From a cyanobacterium endosymbiont of Epithemia clementina EcSB (GTDB taxonomy: Bacteria; Cyanobacteriota; Cyanobacteriia; Cyanobacteriales; Microcystaceae): DNA of 64,000 bases. The stretch spans positions 799,110 through 863,109 of the forward strand of contig NZ_CP123991.1 of NCBI RefSeq assembly GCF_029919255.1. The letters run 5' to 3'. The notes below the pieces were generated by a model. That model searched no databases, was not told the DNA's origin, and saw only the letters and a list, made by a program, of their open reading frames with translations. Below are positions 1 through 9,178 of the stretch, piece after piece. Within the stretch, counting starts at the first letter, position 1; every line of letters starts with the position of its first letter. The position numbers and the translations under genes are program-made.

Positions 1-234
1 AGAGCGGGAAAGTTGGGGGATATTGGTCATCAATGTCTACAATTCAAAAGTAAAACAGATGGTTTAGGGAGAATGATATTGGCTAAAGACGAAGGAGAAA
101 TTACATTACTCACCAATCAAAACCGTTCTTTAGTCGTGCCAATTAGTTCGATTCCATTTTTGGGTAAAGATGGCACAGGGGATAGGTTAGTCAAACTTCA
201 ATCAGAGGAAATAATTATTAATGTATTAAGTTGA
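1..234 (+). CDS. gyrA: DNA gyrase / topoisomerase subunit A, C-terminal fragment (5' end outside window)
   Basis: The frame is open from base 1 to the TGA at 232-234, so this is the 3' end of a longer gene. The translated tail (about 77 residues) reads like one blade of the beta-pinwheel DNA-wrapping domain of GyrA/ParC: a GRMILAKD strand, a strand with VPISSIPFLGKDGTGDRLVK, then a short hydrophobic end. In the family this domain wraps DNA around the A subunit during ATP-dependent strand passage. The catalytic tyrosine region lies outside the window, so gyrase A and a topoisomerase IV-type A subunit cannot be told apart; cyanobacterial gyrase A is the more likely. No terminator directly follows the stop. 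Confidence 0.6.
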   Translation, partial: RAGKLGDIGHQCLQFKSKTDGLGRMILAKDEGEITLLTNQNRSLVVPISSIPFLGKDGTGDRLVKLQSEEIIINVLS

Positions 235-539
235 CTTAATCCCTTGTCGCACTGCTGTACTCAATGTGGTAACAGAAAAATTTTGTGTTTTGTAAGATAA
301 GTTAGGTAAAGGCTTTATTGTTGAGAGAAGTTTTTCTCTGTGACGTAACCCACTCTAATAGTTGATTATGCAGTTTGTACCAGGCTGCCAAGAGAGTGAA
401 CTTTGCTAACGTGAGTTCAATTTAAGTTTAGGGAAAGCATTTCCTAATCCGGTCAACTACGATTATTTTGTAGAACTTATATCCTAAGTAAGGATGTTAA
501 TATGTTATTTATTATTAATTGACAAAGAAAAAATAACAA

Positions 540-576
540 GAACTCCTATAGAAGTATCCTACTTCTATAGGAGTTC
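540..576. repeat. perfect inverted repeat, 17-bp arms, 3-base loop
   Basis: Arms at 540-556 and 560-576 (GAACTCCTATAGAAGTA and its complement) surround the loop TCC. No T-run follows on either strand. It could be a bidirectional terminator of a lost gene; it lies about 300 bases after the gyrA stop. Confidence 0.8.
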
Positions 577-725
577 GCTACTAGGCTTACAGTAAAACTA
601 CCCAGTTTTTGAACACTTAGTTAAGTAGACCAAAATTATGTGGGATAGCATAATAATTTAAACTACTAATCATAACGACAGTGCTAAGTTGTTAGTTTTT
701 AAGTTAACTCCAGAAAACACAGATG

Positions 726-761
726 ACCTTGAGTAAACTCATGAATGAGTTTACTCAAGGT
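726..761. repeat. perfect inverted repeat, 17-bp arms, 2-base loop
   Basis: Arms at 726-742 and 745-761 (ACCTTGAGTAAACTCAT and its complement). It lies just beyond the 3' end of the first IS630 relic (which reads on the minus strand), so it may be a terminator of that element or of a lost neighbour. Confidence 0.8.
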
Positions 762-780
762 CTAAGATGATAGATTACTC

Positions 781-1415
781 AGAATTTTTAAAAAACTTGA
801 CTAATGATAATAAGTTAAATTTTAAATTTCTTCTTTTAATCGCTCTGGCTTACTATAGCAATTTGTTTTTCTCCAATAGGGAGGATAAACTTTTGTTCTG
901 ATCGGCTTTAATCGCACTCTAAATCCTTCAAAAGACCATATATATATTTTGTCTTTTAGATATTTTTTTCGATTTTTGTAAATTTTAAAAGTAAATTTTT
1001 AATAAATTTTTCTTGTTCAATAGATTCTACTATTCTATATTTTGGTCTTTAACTCCGACAAAATATTTAATTTTTTCTAACTGCTTATATTCTCTTTAGT
1101 TTCTTTCTTGTATTTTTATATATATAAAAGTTACTTTCCTTTATGTTCATATTCATCATACTAGTATCGATTTTAATTAGTTAATTAATAGTTAAAGTCG
1201 TTTATAAATTATAAAAAATTTGTTTTTTCTTCGTTGTTTTAAAAAAATAATTTCATTTTTTAAATAGAATTTATTTTTTTAAAACAAGTATATTTTTTAG
1301 ATTTTTTAGGCAAAAAATATCTTTTGAATCCAGACATATGTTCTGTTTTTTAACACTACTTAATTTGTTAGGTTAATTGAGTTAACAAATTAAGTAGTTG
1401 CCTAGATTACGAAAA
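781..1415 (-). mobile_element. IS630-family transposase relic, copy A
   Basis: This is a decayed transposase on the minus strand, recognised by comparison with copies B and C. The complement of 907-930 encodes a degraded version of the D-E-x-R region (DLECD followed by a stop). It is followed by QIAIV, matching RPIAMV in copy C. The complement of 804-823 matches the C-terminal NLTYYH block of copy B almost base for base. The stretch between these two blocks, which should carry the second catalytic Asp and the SPEL/AERLW region, is missing, so this copy also has an internal deletion. The N-terminal limit near 1415 is estimated from the usual gene length. No terminal inverted repeats or target duplication could be defined. 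Confidence 0.6.
1355..1398. repeat. inverted repeat, 16-bp arms, 12-base spacer
   Basis: Arms at 1355-1370 (ACTACTTAATTTGTTA) and 1383-1398 are perfect complements. It sits between the IS630 relic and the dispersed repeat copy and might be an end of either one. Confidence 0.75.
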
Positions 1416-1439
1416 AAATATTGAAATTAATTGATAAAT

Positions 1440-1740
1440 TTTTACTTTGTAAACGTTCTTTAATTAAATCGACTTTAATACACCTTCTAAATTAAATATT
1501 TGAACAATCTAAATGTTTATAATTATTTTGTTAACTTTTTTGTCCGACCGATTGCTTATTCCTATTTATCTCAAATATTTTCTCTCAATTGAGAATAAAA
1601 AGGTAATCTAGCCCGGCCTTCTACTGTTTTATAAAAACTGTTTTAGTCTTGATTACTGGCAGTTACTATCTCAGATAATTTTTGACTAATCGTTAACCTC
1701 ATCGTATACTGCGTTTTAAAATTTAATCAAACTAACGCAG
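1440..1740 (-). repeat. dispersed ~300-bp repeat, copy A
   Basis: Read on the minus strand, this segment shares blocks with 9925-10195 (minus), 45505-45800 (plus) and 61764-61920 (plus). Shared blocks include TAATCAAGAC, AATAGGAATAAGCAAT and AAAAAGTTAACAAAATA. Translation gives short peptide-like similarity (KIVTxxNQD, IGISNxS, KKVNK) broken by stops, so it may be a decayed gene rather than a non-coding element. The family is not one I recognise. Confidence 0.55.
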
Positions 1741-1806
1741 GTAGAAATTTCAAGTTGTACAATGATTATTTTTACCTACACACTAACAACCACAATAAAA
1801 AAGTAA

Positions 1807-2037
1807 ATATTTACTTTTTCTAGAAAACTCCCCCAAGACAGAATACCGATAGTAGATTATGACATTCCCAATGCTCCCCATATGATGTATTACTATCGAT
1901 GTAATCCCGTTCGTGAAGTTGTTGGTTATATGGGTGGCACTTATATAAGTCACAATTGTATAAATCTGCTAATGGAAGCTGCTCAAGAACTCTTGAAGTG
2001 GACATCAGTTGAAACTCTAGTCATCATTCATCAGTAG
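1807..2037 (+). pseudogene. unidentified coding fragment, probably a gene 3' end
   Basis: A stop-free frame of about 76 codons runs from 1807 to the TAG at 2035-2037. It has no convincing start codon or ribosome binding site. Base composition is clearly less AT-rich than the flanks, and the translation is well mixed and protein-like, with YDIPNAPHMMYYYRC, VVGYMGGTYISHNC and LLMEAAQELLKW. The lack of a start next to decayed DNA suggests the surviving 3' end of a broken gene. I do not recognise the family. A minus-strand frame over the same bases is less convincing. Confidence 0.4.
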
Positions 2038-2063
2038 TAACCTTCAAAGACAATCAACTTTTC

Positions 2064-4151
2064 CTAAAGTATAGCTTTAACCATCAAAACCACAGAGGAT
2101 CGCCCTCGAACATGATAGCTGTTAGTTTTAACAGGATAAGCTGCATCCAATTCGCAGAAACTATCAGATAAAGGTAACGCTGTGTCAATGATACGATGCC
2201 AACAGTCTCCGTGATCTAAAGCGGGCAATTCGAATTTCAGGGATTTCCAATAAGCATTCAGCATTACGTACAAATGTTCATCCGCATCGGGGTGGCGTAT
2301 ACTAAAAGCCAAACAACGCGAATGGTATGACCAGTCAGGGTGTCTTAATTCAGTTCCATGCCAACTAATCTGAGGATGATGAAGATTAACATAACTGACT
2401 TCTAAACGTTGTTCTTGACGGAATAATTCTAACCCTTGGGTAAAGTGAATTAATTTTCTAACAAAACACCATAAATCAAATTGTCGATCCACATCGTCCC
2501 AATCAAACCAGCTCAATTCGTTATCCTGGCAATAAACATTATTATTTCCTTTCCGAGTTCGACTCACCTCGTCCCCCATCAAAATCATTGGGGTTCCCTG
2601 GGAAATAAACAGAATGGTCAGAAAATTTTTAATTTGTTTTGCCCGTAAGGCATTAATTCTAGAATTATTGGTCTCCCCTTCTACTCCACAATTCCAACTA
2701 AAGTTATCATTGCATCCATCGCAGTTATTTTCCCCATTGGCTTCATTATGCTTTTCATTATAGGAAACCAAGTCATTAAGACTAAAGCCATCGTGACAGG
2801 TAACAAAGTTAATGCTACGATTGATATCTATATCCATGCGGTGATAAATATCAGGACTGCCCAGAATTCTTGCTGCTAGACGAGGAACTATCCCTAAATC
2901 TCCTTTTACAAAGCGACGAATATCATCTCGAAATGGTCCATTCCACTCGGCGAACCAGTCCGCTAATTCTACAAATCGACCTACATCATAGAGTCCGGCA
3001 GCATCCCACGCTTCAGCAATAAGTTTAGTTCCCGCTAAGACAGGATCAGATTCTACTACCCATAATAAATCTAATGCCTGGCGATCTTTAATGGGAGTCC
3101 CACTAGCATCCCTAGTCAAAATTGAAGCCAAGTCAAAGCGAAATCCATCAACATGCATTTCTGATACCCAGTAGCGCAGAGAGTCTAAAATTAAACGGGC
3201 AACAATGGGATGATTCCCCCTAAAAGTATTACCACAACCGCTATAGTTTTTATAATGGGCCAAATTATCAGCTTCTAGAATGTAATAAGTTGCATTATCT
3301 ATCCCCCGAAAACAAAGGGTCGGTCCTCGTTCGTCCCCTTCTGCAGTATGGTTAAAGACTACATCTAAAATTACTTCGATTCCTGCTTTATGTAATGCTT
3401 TGACCATATCTCGAAACTCGTGAAGAGGTCCCAGAGAACTTTTGTCAGAACTATAGATGCGGTGAGGAGTAAAAAAATTAATGGTACTATAACCCCAATA
3501 ATTTATTAGTCCAGGCCTGGCATCTTCAGAATCAAAATAGTGAATTGGTAATAATTCAACCGCCGTAATGCCTAAATTTTTGAGGTAGGGTATTTTTTCA
3601 ATTAATCCAGCATAAGTTCCTTGTTTATAAGGTTCTACGCCAGAATTGGGATGACGGGTAAATCCTCCCACGTGCATTTCATAAATAATACTTTGAGAAT
3701 AGGGAATGCGTAAAGGGTAATCATCTTCCCAGTCATAATTGCTGTTGTCAATAACAACATTCCGTAAAGCTTGGGCACAATTATCTCCCGGTTGGAAAGC
3801 AGCATTACGATTGTAGATGGAAGACCCGACAATGGCTTTACCATAAGGATCTAAAAGAACTTTATTCGCATCAAACCGATGACCACTGTCCGGTTCAAAT
3901 GGACCATGAACTCGATAAGCGTAAACTTGTCCAGCTGTTAACCCAGCTACGAAAATATGCCAATAGTAGTGGGTACGGTTTGTTTGTCGTTCTAAAAGTA
4001 GGATATGTGAGGGCTGAGGAGCATTCTCTTTCTTAAAGAGAAGCAATTCAACAATTGTGGCGTGTTTGGAAAAAAGACAGAAATTAACACCATCTGGATA
4101 AACGGTAGCACCAAGAGGGTAACTTTCGCCAGGTCGGGTATTGAGGGTCAT
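2064..4151 (-). CDS. glgX: glycogen debranching enzyme GlgX (GH13 isoamylase type)
   Basis: A 695-residue protein, full length for the GlgX/TreX isoamylase family, which hydrolyses alpha-1,6 branches of glycogen limit dextrins in the cytoplasm. The N-terminal part (about 10-150) is the CBM48-like domain. The (beta/alpha)8 barrel follows, with the GH13 regions in order: DVVFNHTAEG (I), GFRFDLAS with the nucleophile Asp (II), LIAEAWD with the acid/base Glu (III) and FVTCHD (IV). The start fits the family N-terminus (TRPGESYPLGATVYPDGVNF). It is monocistronic; sufE lies 340 bases upstream on the same strand. It indicates a retained glycogen store. Naming is secure, though TreX and GlgX are not separable by eye. 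Confidence 0.93.
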   Translation of the reverse strand: MTLNTRPGESYPLGATVYPDGVNFCLFSKHATIVELLLFKKENAPQPSHILLLERQTNRTHYYWHIFVAGLTAGQVYAYRVHGPFEPDSGHRFDANKVLLDPYGKAIVGSSIYNRNAAFQPGDNCAQALRNVVIDNSNYDWEDDYPLRIPYSQSIIYEMHVGGFTRHPNSGVEPYKQGTYAGLIEKIPYLKNLGITAVELLPIHYFDSEDARPGLINYWGYSTINFFTPHRIYSSDKSSLGPLHEFRDMVKALHKAGIEVILDVVFNHTAEGDERGPTLCFRGIDNATYYILEADNLAHYKNYSGCGNTFRGNHPIVARLILDSLRYWVSEMHVDGFRFDLASILTRDASGTPIKDRQALDLLWVVESDPVLAGTKLIAEAWDAAGLYDVGRFVELADWFAEWNGPFRDDIRRFVKGDLGIVPRLAARILGSPDIYHRMDIDINRSINFVTCHDGFSLNDLVSYNEKHNEANGENNCDGCNDNFSWNCGVEGETNNSRINALRAKQIKNFLTILFISQGTPMILMGDEVSRTRKGNNNVYCQDNELSWFDWDDVDRQFDLWCFVRKLIHFTQGLELFRQEQRLEVSYVNLHHPQISWHGTELRHPDWSYHSRCLAFSIRHPDADEHLYVMLNAYWKSLKFELPALDHGDCWHRIIDTALPLSDSFCELDAAYPVKTNSYHVRGRSSVVLMVKAIL

Positions 4152-4462
4152 GGTGCAATTTATATTTCAGACGTTGCAGAAGTTACTTACAATTGGAAGT
4201 CTATCTTAGGTTTACAGGTAATTACTTTTTTGTTTAGTATTTTTTTAGATCGATGAGCAAAACAGTTTAGATATCATCGGTAACAATTACAAAATAATAG
4301 GAAAAACCAGTTTTTATCAAACTAGTTTTTATCGAAAAGTACAAGTATTAGGATACTAATTAAACTTAGATAACTGCTAATCATATAATCTATTTTGATC
4401 TACTGTAAATCATGATGTCTATTTCTTGTAAGTTGCTAAACATACAATATCTTAACTGATTT
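4152..4462. other. AT-rich spacer between sufE and glgX
   Basis: It must hold the glgX promoter, but no clear -10/-35 pair or operator stands out. No remnant gene was recognised. Confidence 0.4.
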
Positions 4463-4486
4463 TCCCCCTAGTTATTTCTAGGGGGA
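4463..4486 (-). terminator. probable sufE terminator hairpin
   Basis: Nine-bp arms at 4463-4471 and 4478-4486 (core CCCCCTAG / CTAGGGGG) with loop TTATTT, starting 5 bases beyond the sufE stop. No T-run follows on the minus strand, which is common for cyanobacterial hairpin terminators. Confidence 0.6.
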
Positions 4487-4491
4487 TAGCT

Positions 4492-4932
4492 CTATACTGA
4501 TGTTTCTTCTTGTAGTTCTAGAGCTTTCTTTTTCATTAGTTGGAAGATATTATAAAATCCATTGGCACGGGAAGGAGTGAGGCTAACTTTTAACCCTGTA
4601 TCTTCAATAAAATCAGGGGTAACTTGCAAAATTTCAGCTGGTGGTAAACCATTTAACCCCTCAATTAGAAAAGCAACTAACCCTTTAACCAATTGAGCAT
4701 CAGAATCTCCCGAGTACCAAACTTTACCATCTTTCAAGCTAGCAGTAATGTAAACTTGAGAGACACAGCCTTGAACTTTATTCTTGGGTATTTTACTCTC
4801 TTCTGGCATTGATTCTAGCTTCTTGGCATACCACAGCAATTGTTCATAGCGTTTTTTCGGGTCAGAACGCTGTTTAAATTTCTGGACAATCGCATCAAGG
4901 TTAGGGGGTAACGAGATTGGGAATGATGACAT
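4492..4932 (-). CDS. sufE: cysteine desulfuration protein SufE
   Basis: A 146-residue SufE-type sulfur acceptor. It takes persulfide sulfur from a cysteine desulfurase and passes it to the SufBCD scaffold for Fe-S cluster assembly. The acceptor cysteine is seen in NKVQGCVSQVYI; the C-terminal GLKVSLTPSRANGFYNIF block is typical. I chose the ATG at 4930-4932 (MSSFPISLPPNLDAIVQKF) because it matches the usual N-terminus. An upstream in-frame ATG at 4977 would add 15 residues with no family similarity. A cysteine desulfurase lies 900 bases away on the opposite strand, which fits a shared role but not a shared transcript. Confidence 0.92.
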   Translation of the reverse strand: MSSFPISLPPNLDAIVQKFKQRSDPKKRYEQLLWYAKKLESMPEESKIPKNKVQGCVSQVYITASLKDGKVWYSGDSDAQLVKGLVAFLIEGLNGLPPAEILQVTPDFIEDTGLKVSLTPSRANGFYNIFQLMKKKALELQEETSV

Positions 4933-4977
4933 AATTCTAGCTTTTAAGTAGTAAACGTTATTTACATTAAATCTCAC

Positions 4978-5352
4978 TATAACTATGCTACCTACTTCTG
5001 AGAATCTATGATAATAGACTAATTACAGCAAACAGTTTCTAAACCTCTTCTAATAAATGGATTATTATGACTTTTATTGAGAAGAACTTTACATGAATTT
5101 AACTTAGAATATATACGTTTAAATCTTGACCAAAGAGGATTTTGTGAATTAGAGATGATGAAATTATCTTAGTATCTTCCCAATTTCTTTGCCTGGAGAT
5201 AATAAGACCTTGTATGCTGAACATATATAGAAATGTGGGTTACGGGAATACCTCAATATTTTTTAAAGAGAAGATATTGAGAGGCTAGGGTGCGTCGAGG
5301 TGTTTCATTTTAACAAAATAGGCTATAAATATTTTATAGATAAACAATTATT
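4978..5352. other. spacer upstream of sufE
   Basis: The plus strand around 5100-5170 translates to a protein-like stretch (LDQRGFCELEMMK) ending in stops. I could not assign it. No RNA gene or repeat is seen. Confidence 0.3.
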
Positions 5353-5733
5353 ATGTCGAGAAGAAAAAAGCTCTTTCCGTGTGGTCATAAAGGATATGGT
5401 CAACGGTGTCACCGATGTGCTCAAGCTCAAGTTGCTTGGGAACGAAAAAAACAAGATAAAAATGCTTGGGAAGACAAGTTCGATAAAGATCCCATTAATT
5501 TGAGAACCTTACCCAGAAATGTTGTCCTTAAAGCCCGTAAAATTCTTAAAGAATTAGCCAATCGAAAAAATTATCGGGAATTTCATGGGAAGCGACTTAG
5601 GCATGATCGTTTTGTCATTAGTATACCTGTAACACGACATTATCGTTTAATTTGTCGTGATCAGGGGAATTTACTAGTCCCAGAAGCGGTCATTTCCCAT
5701 GAAGAGTATAATGTTTGTAAACCTGGCCATTAA
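5353..5733 (+). CDS. small Cys/His-rich cyanobacterial protein (DUF7682-like)
   Basis: A 126-residue conserved-type protein of unknown function. The N-terminus has a CGH...CHRC pattern (Cys10, His12, Cys19, Cys22) suggesting a zinc knuckle, as in the cyanobacterial DUF7682 family. The basic C-terminal half (KARKILKEL ... HGKRLRHDRFVISIPVTRHYRLIC) resembles in pattern the beta-sheet core of RelE/ParE-like proteins, where a basic strand is followed by RxYRLI. That resemblance is inference only, and no antitoxin gene is adjacent. The last codons and the stop are part of a 17-bp tandem duplication (5717-5750). It lies 105 bases before the cysteine desulfurase gene. Confidence 0.7.
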   Translation: MSRRKKLFPCGHKGYGQRCHRCAQAQVAWERKKQDKNAWEDKFDKDPINLRTLPRNVVLKARKILKELANRKNYREFHGKRLRHDRFVISIPVTRHYRLICRDQGNLLVPEAVISHEEYNVCKPGH

Positions 5734-5750
5734 GTAAACCTGTCCATTAG
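5717..5750. repeat. 17-bp tandem duplication across a stop codon
   Basis: Units 5717-5733 and 5734-5750 (GTAAACCTGGCCATTAA versus GTAAACCTGTCCATTAG) differ at two bases. The first unit contains the stop of the upstream gene. Confidence 0.8.
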
Positions 5751-5838
5751 ATATTTAAGTTTTTTTAAATCACTCTGAATTGTTTAATCTTCAAGTCAGC
5801 TTTTTGTCTTACTTCCGACTATTCTCACTGGTGAAATA

Positions 5839-7017
5839 ATGCAAATTTATCTTGACTATAGTGCAACCACGCCCCCTCGCCTAGAGGTGATAACTAAAGT
5901 CCAGGAAATTCTAAGACATCAGTGGGGGAATCCTTCAAGTTTGCATACTTGGGGACAACGGACTGCTACTATCGTCGAAACTGCTCGATGTCAGGTAGCA
6001 AGTTTAATCAATGCTCCTAATGTTGACTCCATAATTTTTACATCAGGGGGGACAGAAGCTGATAACTTAGCTTTGTGGGGAATAGCCAAACAATATTCTA
6101 CTCCCCAACATTTGATTATTTCATCAGTTGAACATTCTGCTATATCAGAAACTGCTAGACTTTTGAACCAAAGAGGATGGCAAGTGACGACATTACCCGT
6201 TAACGATAAAGGACGAGTTAATCCGTTAGATCTCAAAGAGGCTATCCGATCAGATACAGTACTTGTTTCTACTATCTACGGACAAAGTGAAGTGGGAACA
6301 ATACAACCTATTAAAGAATTGGCACAAATTGCTCATTCGTCTGGGGTACTTTTTCATACCGACGCAGTACAAGTAGTCGGTAGATTACCCTTAGATGTGC
6401 AGCGTTTAGGGATAGATTTATTATCTCTCTCAGGTCACAAAATTTATGGAATTCAAGGGGCAGGAGCCTTATATGTGCGTCCAGGGGTGGGAATTTCTCC
6501 TTTATTGGGAGGTGGAGGACAAGAAAGAGGGGTACGATCAGGAACTCAAGCTGTTCCGGCTATTGCCGGGTTGGGAGTCGCAGCTGAATTAGCTGCCTCA
6601 GAAATGAATTGGGAAACTCCTCGCTTAACGAAATTACGCGACCGTCTTTTTGATCTGATGGCTGAGTGTCCTTACCTAATTCCTACAGGTGATAGATTAC
6701 ACCGTCTACCTCACCATGTCAGTTTCATTGTAACTGATCTATCAAGTAATGATAACCGAGAACAAATAACTGGGCAAACTATCGTTCGTCAACTTAATTT
6801 AGCTGGAATTGGCATTAGTTCTGGTTCGGCTTGTCAGAGTGGTAAATTAAGTCCCAGTCAAATTTTATTAGCCATGGGTTATTCTAAGAAAGAAGGATTA
6901 GGGGCAATTCGACTTACATTAGGACGGGGAATTACCTCAGAAGATATTGAATGGACTGCCATAGTCCTGAAACAGATTCTTAATCGGTTACTGCAACCAT
7001 TGGTTTTAGAGTGTTAG
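5839..7017 (+). CDS. iscS: cysteine desulfurase (IscS/NifS type)
   Basis: A 392-residue class-V PLP aminotransferase-fold enzyme that converts cysteine to alanine plus enzyme-bound persulfide, feeding Fe-S clusters and thiolated cofactors. Seen in the sequence: the N-terminal YLDYSATTP, TSGGTEADN for cofactor phosphate binding, VEHSA, the PLP lysine in LSGHKIYG (about residue 200), RSGTQ, and the persulfide cysteine in the flexible loop SGSACQSG (about 328). The loop length is of the IscS/NifS class rather than SufS. Whether this copy serves general assembly or nitrogenase cannot be told here, since no nif gene is in the window. Confidence 0.88.
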   Translation: MQIYLDYSATTPPRLEVITKVQEILRHQWGNPSSLHTWGQRTATIVETARCQVASLINAPNVDSIIFTSGGTEADNLALWGIAKQYSTPQHLIISSVEHSAISETARLLNQRGWQVTTLPVNDKGRVNPLDLKEAIRSDTVLVSTIYGQSEVGTIQPIKELAQIAHSSGVLFHTDAVQVVGRLPLDVQRLGIDLLSLSGHKIYGIQGAGALYVRPGVGISPLLGGGGQERGVRSGTQAVPAIAGLGVAAELAASEMNWETPRLTKLRDRLFDLMAECPYLIPTGDRLHRLPHHVSFIVTDLSSNDNREQITGQTIVRQLNLAGIGISSGSACQSGKLSPSQILLAMGYSKKEGLGAIRLTLGRGITSEDIEWTAIVLKQILNRLLQPLVLEC

Positions 7018-7112
7018 GCTTTTTTTACCTTAAATAAGGGAATTCATTATATATCTATAAAAAGGATAGTTGTTATCTTGTTATCAATTCACTGGTTAAC
7101 AGTCAATATTTT

Positions 7113-8396
7113 ATGTCCAAAACCCCTGAATCTCATTCCTTCGACGAAACTCCGAACCGTTTGGCAGAGCAAAATGGTAAAAAAAACACCTTACCTACTA
7201 CAATAGGGACGACTGTTTCCTCCAACTCATCAACTCAACTTTCGCAGAAGACTCTATCTAATATCGCACAACCTCAACCCTTATATTTGTACGAAGTGAA
7301 ATCCTCTAACCCTTGGTTACTTTTAACCGCAGCAGCAATTATGGGACTAGGATTAGGATTTAATATTTCTTGGTTAGGATTGTCAGCGGGAGTTATTGCC
7401 TTATTGCTATCTTTACAAATTATCGTACCGTCGCTTCGAGATTGGGTGATTCGATATTTAAGCCCCCAGGAACGTGACACTTTGATCGGATTTTTGGTGT
7501 TTATTCTGGCGATCACTGGACTGGCAAAATATGTTGGCTTTTATCAAAAAATTGGAGATTGGCTTAATCAGTTTAAATATGATGAATTTGGCTCTTGGGC
7601 TGAATGGGTAGGGGCATTGGGTCAAATCATGATTGCCTTACTCGCAGTTTACATCGCCTGGGCTCAATATGTCATCTCCAAAGATTTGACCATCCAGCAA
7701 AACCGTATTACTCAACAACAAACTATTGATACCTACTTTCAAGGAATCTCCGATCTAGTTCTTAATGGAGAAGGAATGCTTGAAGATTGGCCGCAAGAAC
7801 GTTCTATTGCTGAAGGAAGAACGGCAGCTATTCTCAGTAGTGTTGATGAAGTAGGAAAAGCAAAAATTCTGCGTTTTCTGTCCCAATCAAAATTATTGAC
7901 CCCCTTGATGCGAGATGGTCGATTGGGCCGACCTATACTTGACGGTTTTGGAGGATACGCTGAAGATCGAGCTCATGGGGTACGAGTAATTAATTTAGGG
8001 GTGATGTTGGCAGGGACAAATTTATCGGGTCAAGATCTACGCTGGACGGATTTAAGTGAAGCCAATATGGTACGTGCTGATTTAAGTTGGTGCGATCTTG
8101 TCAAAGCCAATTTATCCCGAACTGTCCTTTATGATGCCAACTTAAAAGGGTCAAATCTTAAGGAGACTCGTTTGTTTTATGGCTCTGTAAAAACTGCAAG
8201 TCCCCGTTCGCGTAGCTTTCCCCCTAATTACGAAACGGGAGCTTATACAGGAGTTGTCCTGGAGAATTGTAATCTGATGGCAATCCAAAATCTCACTGAA
8301 GAACAGCGTTATTATTGCTGTGCTTGGGGAGGAGAGAAAACCCGTGCAACTATTTCAGGGGGATGTTATGAGATTCCCAACAAATTAGATCGGTAA
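7113..8396 (+). CDS. membrane protein with C-terminal pentapeptide repeats
   Basis: A 427-residue protein of unknown function. Residues 1-65 are polar and Ser/Thr/Gln-rich. Two closely spaced hydrophobic segments lie at about 68-107, another at about 126-142 and another at about 165-185. A soluble stretch follows, then a run of pentapeptide repeats (NLSGQDLRWTDLSEANMVRA and onward, ANLKGSNL), which fold as a right-handed beta-helix. Similar architectures occur widely in cyanobacteria and may scaffold membrane-bound partners. The gene stands alone, 95 bases after iscS on the same strand, and is followed by a long decayed region. Confidence 0.75.
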   Translation: MSKTPESHSFDETPNRLAEQNGKKNTLPTTIGTTVSSNSSTQLSQKTLSNIAQPQPLYLYEVKSSNPWLLLTAAAIMGLGLGFNISWLGLSAGVIALLLSLQIIVPSLRDWVIRYLSPQERDTLIGFLVFILAITGLAKYVGFYQKIGDWLNQFKYDEFGSWAEWVGALGQIMIALLAVYIAWAQYVISKDLTIQQNRITQQQTIDTYFQGISDLVLNGEGMLEDWPQERSIAEGRTAAILSSVDEVGKAKILRFLSQSKLLTPLMRDGRLGRPILDGFGGYAEDRAHGVRVINLGVMLAGTNLSGQDLRWTDLSEANMVRADLSWCDLVKANLSRTVLYDANLKGSNLKETRLFYGSVKTASPRSRSFPPNYETGAYTGVVLENCNLMAIQNLTEEQRYYCCAWGGEKTRATISGGCYEIPNKLDR

Positions 8397-8689
8397 ACTA
8401 CCCTACTTGCTATGGTTGAAGTTTGGGCTTCCAATCTAATTTATTGGGTTTAAGAAACAAGAAATCTTACTCTCTAGCCCTCTCACACCTCCTCCATTAG
8501 ACGTAGTGGTAGTTCATAATTACAATTCCGTAGATCTGCCTTAATTTATAAAATTTGTTGACGTATTTATGTCTCAGTTATAGTCAATGTGGTAATATTA
8601 ACAAGTCCAGTTTCTAAACTTAAAAAGTAAGTTATTAACGTGATTTAGACATATATAACAAGTTTCAGGGCTAGATTACCATACCTTCT
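8397..8689. other. spacer after the pentapeptide-repeat gene
   Basis: Moderately AT-rich with no intact frame. Peptide-like fragments on the plus strand could not be assigned to a family. Confidence 0.3.
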
Positions 8690-9086
8690 TAAAAAATCAC
8701 AAAAAATTTAATCAATGATAATAAGTTAAATTTTCAATTCATTCTTTCATTTGACTGACGATATCCTAAAAATTAGGCAAAAATTCCTCTATTTCATCGA
8801 TTTTTTGGAAATACTAATTAAATTAATACTTATTCACTAATGTCCATAATCTTTCTGCTGACTTTAACTCTGGAGAGTAAACTGATAAATATTCTCTAGT
8901 AATTCCTGAATAAATTTTTATCTTTTTACTATTAAACTAGCCACTGTTGTCCTTTATTAATTCTATTAACAGGTTCTTTTTAGATAGCTCTATACTTGTA
9001 GCCAAATATTTGCAAACTAAATTCAGTCATTTTATATCTACTCTTAAACTTTAAGATTATCAGATTCCTCTAGTTAGTCATTTGAT

Positions 9087-9123
9087 AAGTACTATTTAGA
9101 TATATATATACTAAATAGTACTT
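9087..9123. repeat. inverted repeat, 13-bp arms around an (AT)n spacer
   Basis: Arms at 9087-9099 (AAGTACTATTTAG) and 9111-9123. It lies inside the decayed transposase, so it probably arose after gene death or is fortuitous. Confidence 0.6.
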
Positions 9124-9146
9124 TAGACTTTTATTTTGATTGGCTT

Positions 9147-9178
9147 AATTTTAAATAAATAGCTATTTATTTAAAATT
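9147..9178. repeat. perfect 32-bp palindrome
   Basis: Half-site AATTTTAAATAAATAG at 9147-9162 is exactly complemented by 9163-9178 with no loop. It is 24 bases from the preceding inverted repeat. Confidence 0.8.

Larger units (their letters stand above)
235..779. other. intergenic stretch with two hairpins
   Basis: No intact gene is visible. The first 250 bases are less AT-rich than the rest and may be a decayed gene, but I could not match either strand to a family. The two perfect inverted repeats listed separately lie in this stretch. Confidence 0.5.

Noticed and set aside
1820-2005. 61-codon minus-strand frame
   Set aside because: The plus strand of the same bases gives a longer and more protein-like reading; the minus frame looks like its shadow.
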